DNA of 64,000 nt from assembly GCF_001640805.2 (NCBI RefSeq), contig NC_066844.1, positions 7,410,053 through 7,474,052 on the forward strand, written 5' to 3'. Below, one piece after another: positions 1-11,300 of this stretch. The notes beneath the pieces were generated by a model. It worked only from the letters and a program-made list of their open reading frames with translations. It was not told where the DNA came from and did no database searches. The number at the start of each line of letters is the position of its first letter. The first letter of the stretch is position 1. Made by a program: the position numbers and the translations under genes. Origin of the DNA: Lates calcarifer (lineage: Eukaryota > Chordata > Actinopteri > Centropomidae).

Positions 1-78
1 GAATGAACGCAACTAAAGATTTTGAGACGTTGTACATGGAAATTGGCTAAAAATATATCTCTTTCGTTTGTCTTACAG

Positions 79-513
79 GCCTGTCAAAGTTAGCCTCTGT
101 ACCAGCAGGTGGTGCTGTAGCGGCTCCTGCCGCTGCTGCTGCTGGAGCCGCTGGAGCTGGGGCTGCGCCTGCTGCTGGTATGTGTATATACTCCTTTGTT
201 CTTAACTTAAATTGATAAATGATTTTTTTTTTTTTTAAGTTCCTGTAGTTGAATTCCTAAATGTGTATTGCATTTAGATAGTAGTATACATACTATGATG
301 CCCTTTTAAATGAATCTGAAGTAGCATTTGGTAGTCCTTAAATAAAGCTTACTATTTTGGATATCAGTGTGCCCCAATATTCTTGCTGATATTTGTCTGT
401 AGTACTAACTGTTGTCTTTATCTGTCTTGTTTCCAGCGGAAGAGAAAAAGGAAGAGAAGAAAGAGGAATCAGAGGAGTCAGACGAAGATATGGGCTTTGG
501 ACTCTTTGATTAA
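79..513 (+). CDS. rplp2: 60S acidic ribosomal protein P2, C-terminal part (two exons)
   Basis: Coding parts are 79-177 and 437-513; the 5' exons lie before the window. The first exon follows a TTACAG acceptor and reads in frame as GLSKLASVPAGG followed by an Ala/Gly-rich hinge. It ends at a GTATGT donor, and the second exon follows TTCCAG. The intron splits an Ala codon (G|CG, phase 1). The second exon encodes a charged EEKKEEKKEESEES stretch and the P-protein tail SDEDMGFGLFD, then TAA. That tail is the shared C-terminus of stalk proteins P0, P1 and P2, which recruits elongation factors to the large ribosomal subunit. LASVPAGGAV before the hinge is typical of P2 and distinguishes it from P1. 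Only about 58 of roughly 115 residues are present because the window starts inside the gene. No break is visible, so this looks like the functional spliced gene and not a retrocopy. Confidence 0.95.
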
Positions 514-538
514 TCTACCTTCTCCATGTTTAAAAAGC

Positions 539-544
539 AATAAA
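539..544 (+). terminator. Poly(A) signal of rplp2
   Basis: AATAAA lies 26 bases after the rplp2 stop codon and is followed by a T/G-rich stretch. Such a short 3'UTR is usual for ribosomal protein mRNAs. Confidence 0.85.
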
Positions 545-3500
545 AATGTAAAAGGTTTACACAAACCAAGTTGTCCCTTTTTTCCTTTAAGAGGTTTAAA
601 ATAGAACATTACAAATTATGACTGTGCACAGGTAATTATTCCCAAAGACATTATTGTTAAGTGTGCTGGAAATAAACTGTCTGGCTTTCACGGCTTGATG
701 TTGAAAGCTATTTTGTTGCCTGCTAAAAATAGTCAAGACTGAGCAACCCGTCATCATTAGGCAATCCAGACTCTGCATGTGGTCAGTCTGTCTGCTGTCG
801 TCCAGATAACTGAAAGCACATAATGGCACAGGCTTAAAGGGACGAGCAATGATCTAAACACAAAGGTAGCCACACTGCCAGCATTTAAAACAGGATTGGA
901 ACCTGCTGTCACTCCACAATTGACCAATGGTTTAGTTGTTATTTCATGTATTTATTAATGACCTATGTTTATTTTTTGTAATGGTTGATCTACGTTGCTA
1001 TTGTTTATGAACAAAAGTAAAAAAGGTCTATATTTTAAGAAGCAGTCAGTTGAGAAACAGACAATTCACAGATTTAACATTACTTTGAGCCCTGCAAAGA
1101 CAAACTGTTTCATCATACATTAAAAGGAGAAGAGGTCACACAGATGGTAATATTCAAGCAAGGATTTATGTGAGTTCTAGTGTCTGCAATAGATGTTTCT
1201 CACGGTAAAAAATTTGTCTTGCCCAATAGGTTTGACTAATAACATTAATAAAGGCTGCTGTCTAGAATCAGAGTCCAGGTGTTGGACACGTAGGGACACC
1301 ACAGTGCTACAGAGCTGTCATTAATGTTGAAGAATTACACCTGTGCTTTGACTGCTATGGGCCAAGACTACTGTGAAAAAGGTCTTATCATATTGTAGTT
1401 CTGTTGAGCCCAAAGTCTAGCTACCTACTGTGTATCAAACATGAGTCACCAATCACATCACAATACATCTTTTGTTATTACATTTTCAATGCAGGTTTGA
1501 TTGTGCCACTGCATGTTTAGTCACTGAACTTGTCAACACTGTTTAGTAATCCTCGAAGAAATGTGACCATAAATTTTCCACCGCCTGCTTCCTCGCACGT
1601 ATTGTTTTTATCTTAACCTGACAGTTACCTGAATTTGGGTCAACAAATTAAGCAAGCTGAGTTTTAAACGTCACCTTTACTAAGAGGAAAAGAAAAACTT
1701 ATTTGAACTTAAAGAATTAAGAGACGTGAATTAATTTCTTATGAAATTATTTGGCTTAATGTTTCACTTTAACACCAATAAACTTGACTTTAATGTGGCA
1801 CCAGGACTGCTGTGTTCACCAAGTGACTCCTTCATCTTTCTCTCTAGTCACCTCTACCATCCTCTTCTCTCTGGTGTATATCAGTGCATGCGTTGCATAG
1901 CACTGTGTTGCACAGGAATCCCCTGTGAACCCATTAGTTCTGGCAGGGTATCTGGACGCTCCTCTGTTGTTGGAAAGGTCTCCTGTCTGCAGGGGAACCT
2001 GTTCCACAGGTGAGAGCCATCACTACATGCTTTAATCATACAACTGACAGACTGTCACATTCCATCTCATGAACACCTGCCAGCCTCTGTGCCGGGAGTC
2101 AATTGTAGATGCTGTCAACAATGTCTATATTAGTCTTCATACATATCTGCAATCAATCTAAAGCCAGTTTTACTTTATGTTCTCCGGTACATGTTTTGTT
2201 GCAAATCACTGAACTGATTTGCAACTAACCCACACTGTGATTAACCCACACTGTGCGTAAGGTTGTAGCAGTTATTGCCATGACATATTAATTACGTTTT
2301 AGCTGTTACAGGTATGCACTTTTTGAAAGTGCATGTTCCCATGCTGTAGGTTGTTGTCTCTACTTCTCAGGAAGTATAAAATATCAGAGGTCTATCAGAA
2401 TAACTCCAGCTTTCCATGCCTAACTCACTACAGTATATCTCATAGACCTACCTACCTCTTAAAATGAATGTTTACTTGGGACCGGTACCACAGGTTGCAT
2501 AATTCTACCAGAGCCCCGTGGTGAAGTCTGAAAAAATAAAGTTTTGTGTCTTTTTCTGGGACCTGTTTTTAAAAATTGTGTTGCAATCCTTTGAATTAAT
2601 CTTGCAACTCATTGTATAGGAGTCTGGGCATGCCATTTTAGACCTCAAGAGGGCTTTAGAACCCAATGATATCATTATCAGTCAAAAAGGGAGGCGCTCT
2701 TACCCAAATTCCCGTCATTCCTCAACATGTTCAAGCAGCTACGTATTAGCCTGCAGCTGTACTGTTCCATCAGATTTTCACTTTGTCAGTAAGTGGCAAA
2801 GGGAGAGTGGATTTCTTGGAATAGTGTTGTGGAAAAGTGTTTGAGCTTGATAATTGATTTTCTTATGAATTGAGACTAAAAGTGTAATTAGCAAAGCCTG
2901 TCTTAGCAAGCCTTGATTTTGTAGTGCCTTATTTATAGTGAAGAGTTGCACAGCTGTGGAGAATACTGTAAGTTCAGTTATCTAAGAGAAAAGATTGATA
3001 TTAATTTAAATATTTTTTATTTGTGTATGTAATATGAATGCCAGCACTCATATCAACTAAAATTAACAATCATTTCACATTTCAGTTAAGCTTCTATTTA
3101 ATGTGTTTTACTCAATTTTAAATCCTAAAAATGTAAAAATAATAATAATTTTAATTAAAAAAATAATTGCACAGTTGTCTAGCTTATATATATCAAAGGT
3201 TATTGCAGTGTTCTTTCGTGTTATTACAAATCAATGAGCAAGTATCTTATTCAATGCTGGATTTGTCAAAAGAGCATCGTATTCTTAGCATCATTAGTAG
3301 AACCAGCTTACTTTGTATGTTGATCCTCTATATGCAGAGCGTCAGTCAATACATCACCTTAACGCAATGCAATTTCACAAGTATTCCAATGTAAAACAGT
3401 TTCAGATTAAAAATAAAAATGGCAGCAATTTGTGATTGCAAATAGTCTTTAAAAGTTGTGTTGGGTAGCACTTCTGCGTAAAGGGAACTGCTGCTTGCCA

Positions 3501-3562
3501 CACATTTTTAACCAGATCAGACTGTTTCACTTGCAGCAGTTTCTTTCTTGCATTGCTGCCTT
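545..3562. other. Intergenic, rplp2 to the Bcl-G-like gene
   Basis: No supported gene. Open frames are short and unlike known proteins. The stretch holds a 14-bp direct repeat (TAACCCACACTGTG at 2226-2239 and 2242-2255) and an AT-rich part near 3000-3160. On the minus strand, AATAAA at 3016-3021 and ATTAAA near 3095 are possible poly(A) signals for the gene that ends at 3563. The two flanking genes converge here. Confidence 0.6.
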
Positions 3563-5990
3563 TCAGTCATCGCTGTCAGACCATGGGTGATCTGTACATG
3601 CCTGCAAAAGAGAACAAAAGAGTTTTAAACTAACTTTTAAATTCAAGCCACAGAGCAATGAATTTTCCAATTAAAACAGAACTGAATCAGTCCGCTTACA
3701 CATAGGTAAATCATCTGGTGTTCTCCTCCGCTTTATTTTCTTACGCCTGAGTCTTACCTGTTTGTATTCAAATCGGTCCTGTAGATAACGGTTTCCCAGG
3801 CCTGTAATGTGACCTATATTCTGTCTGGAGAGCCCAGCTATCCTGGCTGTAAAGTCGAGTGTAAAGGCCAGCTTGACCAGCTCAGGTGCTGTCGGTAGTA
3901 TGGTGGGAGGATTGTGGACCGGTGTCGCTTCTTTCTCTAGATAAGCATCAGCCAGCTTCTGGAAAGAAGAGTATGTCATCCGCTGGAAAAAGTTGCTCAG
4001 GGTAGGGTTGTCTCTCAGCTTGAGGAGGTAAGGAGAGGAAGGCTGTCAGTAAATACATTGTACTTTGACCTGCTGGGGATTTACTGCTCAAAAACATAAG
4101 GTGAAAATCCACCACAGAATAGCTTCTACACTGCCTGAGATGATGTCATCATATGGCTTGTTTTGTCCTAATTACACATCAGTTTTAGGATTTACTGCTT
4201 TACCAAGTAAAGCAGTAAATCCTCATGTTTAAGTAGCTATAACCATGAAAGTTACAGCAATTACCCCCATTTATTTTAAATAGCTAACAGAAAAACTAAT
4301 TCTGGCAGCCCTACACATATGTAGAAGCACTGTTTTTTCCTAAAAGTATAACACGACGTGTACATTTTGCATAGTAGCACTCATAACCTACTCTCAAAAC
4401 TTTTTCTTTGCATGCTCTTCTCACTCTTCTCACAAACCCCCATTTCTAGGGATTGTCAAGCTAGTTTATTTACTGATGACTGATGGTTGAGGAAAAAGCT
4501 CCTGCACTAGACTTTGTACTTGCACTTTATTACTTAACTTTATGGTACTTTTTATGGTTTATTTATTGGATGCGACTTTAGTTTCAGTTGCAACTGCTGA
4601 AGCACCTGTGACAAACCTGCTTGTTAAAAACACATAAGATTGATGTGATAAATTCCTTAACAATTAACTATGTGCTTTATTTTATGAACAGCTAGGCTGC
4701 ATGAGAAGCATAGCTGCATCAACTAAATTCTTTTATTCAAAACAGCAATGAATTATACAAACCTTGTCATCTATGGCATCACCCTCCTCCTTTGTCAAAG
4801 CAATGATCCTATCGATTACTTCCTCTGAGACAGAACAAGAGCAAGAGGAAGTGTAATCAACATGCAGAACAACTCAACGATCATCAGAATCTGTTCTTAT
4901 GTAACAGCTATGGGGAGGAGGGTAATTATTTCTGTAAGTTCACAAAATTGACAGAACTTCCTAAAAGTCAATTTAGCAGATGAACATTGTTCATTGTGTA
5001 TTAATTGTTTTGCTTTTGTTTCCTTTTACCAAATTTGCTGCCAGTACTTTCTATTTTAAATTGGCAGTTTAATGAGCATGGAGAGAAAACTGTTTCTTGC
5101 CATCTGAGAGACGTAGAACTTCCTCTTTTTCTTTGACTTCATGGACAATTTTCTCCAGTTCCTCTGTCACCTTCTCATAGTAAGAATATGTTGGTTCCAC
5201 GCTGACAACGGCTGCAAAGCAACATTCAGTTATTTTAAAACTTATGCAAAAAACTGGCATACATTTAGATTATTTTTGCACCAGTAACATAACTGATTTT
5301 GAGATATTTCATTAGACAAAACATTTAAATACTAAATCATATTATTTATTACCATGCATTTCATTAATCCAGTCAAGTTCTGTCCCCAAATTTACCTTCA
5401 ATTTCAGTAATGTCAGTAGGTTTGTTTAGTTTTATCAGAGACAGCCGCTTTCTGGAGAACCTTCTTTTTAAAGACTTTCTTCTCATTGACTTCCGCTTTT
5501 GTGAAGTAGCTGGAGTTGTAGGTAGGCAGGTGGTGACAGGATCAGAGACCACTTCTGCTGTGGACTCCTTGGGCGTCTCCGTGGGACCGTCCTGGTCCTC
5601 ATCCTTGTCCTTGTCCTCATTACTCTTCCGAGAGAAAAACCCAAGTATGTTTTTCCAGAACGAAGGTTTTTTCTTTGATTTTTTAGGTTGTTTCTCTGAT
5701 TCTTCGGGAAGCGTTTTGGGCTCATCTGCAAGAGGTTCGACCACAGAAAACGCACCAATGTCCTTGTCGTTTAATCCATCGGACAGATGAAGGGAAGGGT
5801 CGCTGGAATGTCGTCTTGGCCTTTTTGTCACCCACTTTTCTTTCCTCCCAGCCCGCTTCTCCTCCAGCCCCCCATCGTTTAGGCTGAGACTGCGCTTGAC
5901 GTAAACCTCCAGCAGACGAATTGTGTCCTTGTGAGGCACCAAAATCAACTGGCCGTTGATGGGCCTGTGCTTTTCTGTCTGCATTTCCAT
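3563..5990 (-). CDS. Bcl-G-like protein (BCL2L14/BNIP5 family), five coding exons
   Basis: Inferred coding exons in transcript order are 5990-5396, 5211-5101, 4824-4763, 4018-3758 and 3601-3563, giving 355 residues. All junctions keep frame and have AG acceptors. Donors are GT except after the second exon, where GC fits best. The first exon begins after a TTCTCACAG acceptor with CCACC ahead of ATG (MEMQTEKHR). It carries a basic, Ser-rich region, a KPSFWKNILGFFSRK motif near residues 110-125, acidic repeats, and an Arg/Lys-rich end. Residues 236-256 (EEVIDRIIALTKEEGDAIDD) resemble the BH3 region of mammalian Bcl-G. Exon 4 (RMTYSSFQKLADAYL, then FTLDFTARIAGL and TGLGNRYLQDRF) follows the Bcl-G pattern SYSVFKTITD, VIDVTAKL, LGFGTKYLKENF. 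This suggests an apoptosis-related cytosolic protein. The terminal exon (ACTDHPWSDSDD) lacks the family's usual BH2-like WIQQHGGW. Function is inferred from family resemblance only; BCL2L14 and BNIP5 orthology cannot be told apart here. Confidence 0.65.
4187..4223. repeat. Perfect 17-bp inverted repeat with 3-nt loop (intron 3 of the Bcl-G-like gene)
   Basis: AGGATTTACTGCTTTAC (4187-4203) is followed by CAA and then its exact reverse complement (4207-4223). It lies in the intron between coding exons 3 and 4 of the minus-strand gene. It has no flanking terminal structure that would identify a transposon. Confidence 0.9.
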
Positions 5991-6304
5991 GGTGGAATGG
6001 CTGTGAGAAGAAGAAAACAACAGCACACATACATTAGGTTATTAGATTGTTTTGCATTGAACTTTTGCCACTTTTGATACCCAGCTTCTCAATCATAAGG
6101 ATTCACTGCTTTTTATTTCCTTTTACTGTTTTAAGTGATAATATCTATATTTTGGACTGTTGGTTGAACAAAACAAGCAATTTGAAGACCTCAATTTGGG
6201 TTATAGAAAAATGTAGTAATGAAGGCATTTTTCACTGTTTTCACTTTTCACAGACCAAAAGATTGATCAGTTAATTACTTGTTGGGTTAATCAATAATCA
6301 ATCA

Positions 6305-6655
6305 ATAATCTTTATCAAGGTTGCAACAAACAAGTATTTTCATTATCACTTATCCTGTTTAATTGATTCATAATTTAACCAATTAAATGCCAGAAAACAG
6401 TGAAAAACATTCCAAAGCCAGTGTTGACTTACTCAGACTATTTGTTTGTTTGACCAACAGTCATGAGCTATTCAACTGACTATCACAGACAGAGACCTGG
6501 ACAACAGCACTTACATACATTCGAGAAGCAGAAAACCACTAAATTGTTTTGCTTCAAAAATTATTTTAACAATTAAGCAGTTATTGAAACAGAAAGTTAA
6601 TTTTCTGTCAATAGACTAATTATTAATGGATAATCATCACAGCTTTAAATGACAT
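6305..6655 (+). repeat. Diverged teleost interspersed repeat, near full length
   Basis: The stretch starts with GGTTGCAACAAACAAGTATT and ends with AATTTTCTGTCAATAGACTA, then ATCATCACAGCTTTA. It has the AATTGATTCATAATTTAACC core and the GCCAGAAAACAGTGAAAAA segment of a very common fish element rich in ATTAATCGATTA-type motifs. It sits in the 5' intron of the Bcl-G-like gene. A partial copy in the opposite orientation lies at 55140-55290. I do not assign a family name. Confidence 0.65.
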
Positions 6656-6903
6656 ACAGAGGAAATACATGTTTATACTACTTGTTTATCAATACTACTT
6701 TATACTAGAATTGTTTAAAATGTTTATGACCAGATACTGTCTTGTTCTGTTCTTTTCTATTGCTTGTCTATGAATGTAGCAACGTTTTTAAACTCTGTAA
6801 AACGTCAGAATAACAGGAACAATTGCGAAACGATAAGAAGAAATGGCTACAGCTGTGGTTATTTAATGTTAAAGACTACAGCTGCTGTTGTGTGTGGACT
6901 CAC

Positions 6904-7000
6904 CTCTTCTGTCTCCGTCACCGACAGAAATATCAGAGATCCGTGTGAAGTATTCAGTAGTTAATGAGTGCTACTCGCCGCAGGTCGATTTAAAAATGTC
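6904..7000 (-). other. Probable 5'UTR exon and promoter area of the Bcl-G-like gene
   Basis: On the minus strand GACAGAAGAG is followed at 6903 by GTGAGTCC, a strong donor. The next acceptor that fits is at 6002-6001, just before the coding exon start. The upstream end of this exon is not determined, so 7000 is a guess. The region just upstream (7000-7130) has a C-run (about 7067-7079) and mixed GC-rich sequence that could be the promoter. Confidence 0.45.
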
Positions 7001-7380
7001 GTATGTCTTTGATGAGGAGTGCGTTTACCTGCTCAGGTTCTCCACCCAGGACCTAGGACATGTCACTCCCCCCCCCCCCTCACCTGCAGCAGTCTACCGT
7101 CATCCTTACCAAACAAAGAGAGTAGGCGGATGACTGGAAATGAGGATTTGATGTTTAAGTGAACCCTACAGGCGTCAGGTTGAACACTTGTTTACGATTT
7201 CGATGTTGCTCTCGGTTCTGCATTTTATGTCACTGGTAGTTTTGCCACGTTGTAACAGGAAGTAGTAGTGCTTCACTTCATTTCCTATAAGAGACGAAAG
7301 CATATATACTGAAATGTTGCAATCACTTTTTTTCCCCCTTTGGCTATTATAAGGTACTGAAAGTGATACCAAAACTCTAA

Positions 7381-7433
7381 AAAAAATAAATAAATAAATA
7401 AAAAAAATCTATCTATCTGTCTGTCTGTCTGTT
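7381..7433. repeat. Compound microsatellite (AAAT)n, (ATCT)n, (GTCT)n
   Basis: Tetranucleotide units AAAT run from 7381 to about 7400, then an A-rich spacer, then ATCT and GTCT units to 7433. Confidence 0.85.
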
Positions 7434-8329
7434 TCCCAGTATTTTTGGCTTAAAACTAACCTGTGAACCAGGTTGAATGTGCTTGATTTGATTTGCAGGT
7501 GCACTTATTTCAATGATGGAAGACTAAATAAGAAAAAACTGTTACCTCTGCATTTGTCTTGGCTATAGTAAATTGGCAAGTGAGTGTACGTTCCCATTAA
7601 TGCCTCAAGTGCCATCTTCAGATTAAATTTACTACGAAAAAGCAACAAATTCTCATATTGGGCGACCTGGAACCAGAGAAAAATAAATGAATAAATGATC
7701 AGATAGATGTAGATTAATTCTCCATCTATCAAGCAACTGTTTAGGCTTTAAATTGATTTTCTCCCATTTATAGCTTATTACTCAGATATCCTATCAGTAG
7801 TTTCTTTTCGTATGAAGAGCATATAGAAATTTTCATGGTTGTCTTGCACTGAGATTTCTCTGGGCTATTTTAATAACCAGTTGTCAAGTCATTAGTGTTT
7901 TCACCTTTGTAAGGTTGTTAATGATTCACCACACACAGCGTGCCAGAAAAACTGACTTCACCTGAGATGGTTTCCCCAGGTTTTGTAATCTTTACCTTTT
8001 CCATCTAGTTTATAGACATGTATGAGCTGGAATAGGCCTGATACTGTGCCTGAACGAAGTGCTGAGAAAGATTTTCAGGAAGTGATTGTGATCAAAGTAA
8101 AACAATTCTCATTCATTCATAGAAGTTTATTTCCCTATTGACCAGCAATTTTCATGACCAGTGTGTCAGTCAGTCTAACTCCATGAGTAATCTCTTATCT
8201 GGCTTGTTTACTGGAAATGTGAAACTGTACAGTGGTAGAACCTGTTTTAGAGTTTTAAATGCAGCTTTTTTTGTCCTGCTTTATCTGGGGAAAACACTTT
8301 ATGAATTTTGCTAATGCTTTTCATTGTTC

Positions 8330-8392
8330 CTCTGTTTTTATGTACAGCCCTTTGATACTGGGCTATAATAAACTTAAAGTTGGCTTGACTAC
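8330..8392 (+). repeat. Remnant of a fish LINE-like 3' tail
   Basis: ACAGCCCTTTGATACTGGGC, then TATAATAAACTTAAAGTTGG and CTTGACT, resembles the 3' ends of L2-type fish elements (CCTTTGAGACT, GGGCTATA, AAATAAACTTGACTTGACT). Only the tail is recognisable. Confidence 0.45.
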
Positions 8393-11300
8393 AGCAGACA
8401 GACGTTTGATTATTATCAGCCTACAGTGACCCTGTGACCACAATTGGCCTACATAACTTCATCATGTTGTTGATTCTTTTTAAGTTATTTAGGAAACACA
8501 GGTTTAAATCTGACTAGAAGGCAACATAGTGTTGGAATTTACCCCCAGTGCCAATGGCATGGTTTCAGTTTCCTCATTAATTCATTCTCTAATATTAAAT
8601 GTAAATTGTTACTTTGATTTAAAAACCGCATTAAAAAAAACAACATTGAAATCCTGAAACCTCATTGGCCTGTGGGTGGGTCTGTCTTTACAAACTCATG
8701 CTGTGCAGCCGCTCACAACCTACCTCCACAATGACTTTTTTCTCTCACAACAAGTATGTGAACCAGCAAGTTTGCACAAAAGCTGGCAAATGAGTGAAAA
8801 CCTTCCAATTTGTTCTTGTGTAGTACCAGAGGAAAGCCACAGGGTGTCACTGTAAAATAGCTTCTCCTGTTTTCTTCATGGTGCAAAATATCATATCCTG
8901 TACACCATATCACACACTTACTGTATGTTTTATGGATTTTTGACATTTCATATTGTTTTATACTTAAACAATATTCCACAATATTCCAATTTAAGATTTT
9001 TCTAGAAGAAATGATTGTATTTACTTCATTACATTTATTTAACAGCTTTGGTCAGTAGTTACTTCACAAATTACGATTGTAGATACAAAACATAAGATGA
9101 GTTTATAAGATATGATGCATTATTATGGATTAAACCACCCAACGGTATATAAAATAGTAAAATTATTCCCACCTTGAACATCTACAACATTAAAATGATA
9201 ATAATAATAATAATCCAAATATATAATATGAAGTCATATAACACAAACAGGTGCCATTTTTGTCTGATGAGTACCTTTCCTCTTGATAACTTGTGCATAT
9301 TCTGTATCTTTTACGAATGTAAATGTTCTGAATACTTTCATCCACCTCTGCCTGCACTGAAGCTTAAGTGCCTTGCTCATTTGTACATCAGTCTTTCACT
9401 TTGTCTACTCACAACTTCCAGTCAGTCTGATGTTTCCAAACAGCAACCTTTACAGGGACTGTAAACACAGCAACTGCATACACTCAGACATATTAGCTTC
9501 AGCTTCACCGTAATTGCACAGGTACCAGTACCAGGACAATGAAATGCAGTTTAGCATGCAACCAGAAAGAGCAAATACTAGCAAAACTACATATAAAGAT
9601 ATATGAATATAAACAAATGTACAGAATAAAACATATACCAACAGGGCAGTATCGAAAGAAAGGATGCAACTATGATGTATACAAAATTAATATAAAATAT
9701 ACCAAAGCATGTAACTATGGCCAGCTTTATCAGTTTTCCCTTTGGTTAATGTAACAGCATTGTCGGAATAATTGAGGTAATTATCTGTTTAATGTTATCC
9801 AGATTTATACTTGTATTGGACGACAGTTGGATGACCAGTATTCTATGCACAACAATGTCACCTCTCTAAATTAGACTGTGTAAAAAATTCTGGCTGTCCC
9901 AGATGTGGAAAGCAGCCTGTGGGTCATCTGAAGGCAACACATCGTCTACTGTCTGATCCCAGGTGATACTTTAGGCCACCTTCTTCATTTTTCATGGGTG
10001 CTAAGCAGGACAAATGTGAGACTCACGTTTCGTCCCACAAGGTCTGGTCATTGACCTCCAGGGCTGACACACGGCAGCGCAGCAGTCACCGTGCAGTTAC
10101 CTGTCATAAATCTTTATCTCCTTGAATCATTACTTGCCCTCTCCCATCTAGGGACTCCACTCTCCGATCTAAAAATGATAGATGGGAATTAGTACACTCT
10201 AGGCAGAGCAGAACTGAGCTAACAAGGCATATTTACACAGATACTAGAGAATACAAAAGCTCTACATCCAAAATTATGAATTACCTATGCATAAAATACA
10301 CCCTAACTGCTTTATTGATTTACTATGATATCAATTATAATGGCATATTTGATATATTGATTGCTGGTCTTCACAACATTCCTTCAAGCCACTCTCAATT
10401 ATTAAAGTAGACCAAAATGTCAATTGAATAATTGGGTAGTTTTATGGAACACCACTACCGCAAACTCTCAATCATGATCACAGGACTTTCTTGCCATGTC
10501 ACTAAAAGCAGAGTATAAAACAGAATCTGTTAATGTGTAACATTAACAGCTTTATATTTCCTGGAAACACTTGTACTACACTCACTGATATCAGCAGCAG
10601 CCAGTGGAATGTCATTCCTAACTTGAAATGATGAGAGGTAAAAGGTAGTCATGATGAAAACACAGTGAATGGCTGAATCTGTTGTCTTCGAGTATTGGCA
10701 TTAAAGGATGAGGGTGGCAGTATTTTTTTTGCTATTGGCAACTAATCTCATGGAAACGACCAAAATCCAACAATATGTTACTCTGACTGCATGTTGCATG
10801 TTTGTGGCTGAGTTCCATGCTCATCGAAGATGAAGATTTTTACTGTTTAATTTTTTACTGTTAAATTTACTGTTTAAGTATCACCTAGCTAATGCCATAA
10901 GATATATTCAAACTGATTCATGTGTTATCATGAAATATAAAATGGTAATGTGTGGGATACCTCAATGACATCAGGTGTTTCCAGCACAAGCTAGAAATGA
11001 TAAACAGGGTGACTTCCCAAACATGAGGAGGAGTGTGTTATCACACTGTGTCACACTGCGACAGAGCTTCCACTACACCAGTAAAAAACTGGGTGTGTCC
11101 AGTCCTTTATCCTCTTGAATGCTGAGACAGCAGATGGAGGAACCTCACATGATGAGTTTATCTTGTGACAAACATGCTGCTCATTTGTTATAAAGCTTTG
11201 TATCATAACACAATGATTTTGCTTTTTGATTTCATCATATTAGGCCTGTAGTCAATAAAGAAGTAATAACAGTAATGTAAGATCCATGTCTGAACATTCC

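Noticed and set aside
178..436. Possible snoRNA in the rplp2 intron (human RPLP2 hosts SNORA52)
   Set aside because: I could not place a convincing H box, ACA box and two-hairpin fold in this AT-rich 259-base intron.
1741..2013. Plus-strand open frame ending at a CACAG/GTGAGA donor-like site
   Set aside because: No recognisable protein and no convincing partner exon; probably chance.
2226..2255. 14-bp direct repeat TAACCCACACTGTG
   Set aside because: A simple local duplication with no further structure.
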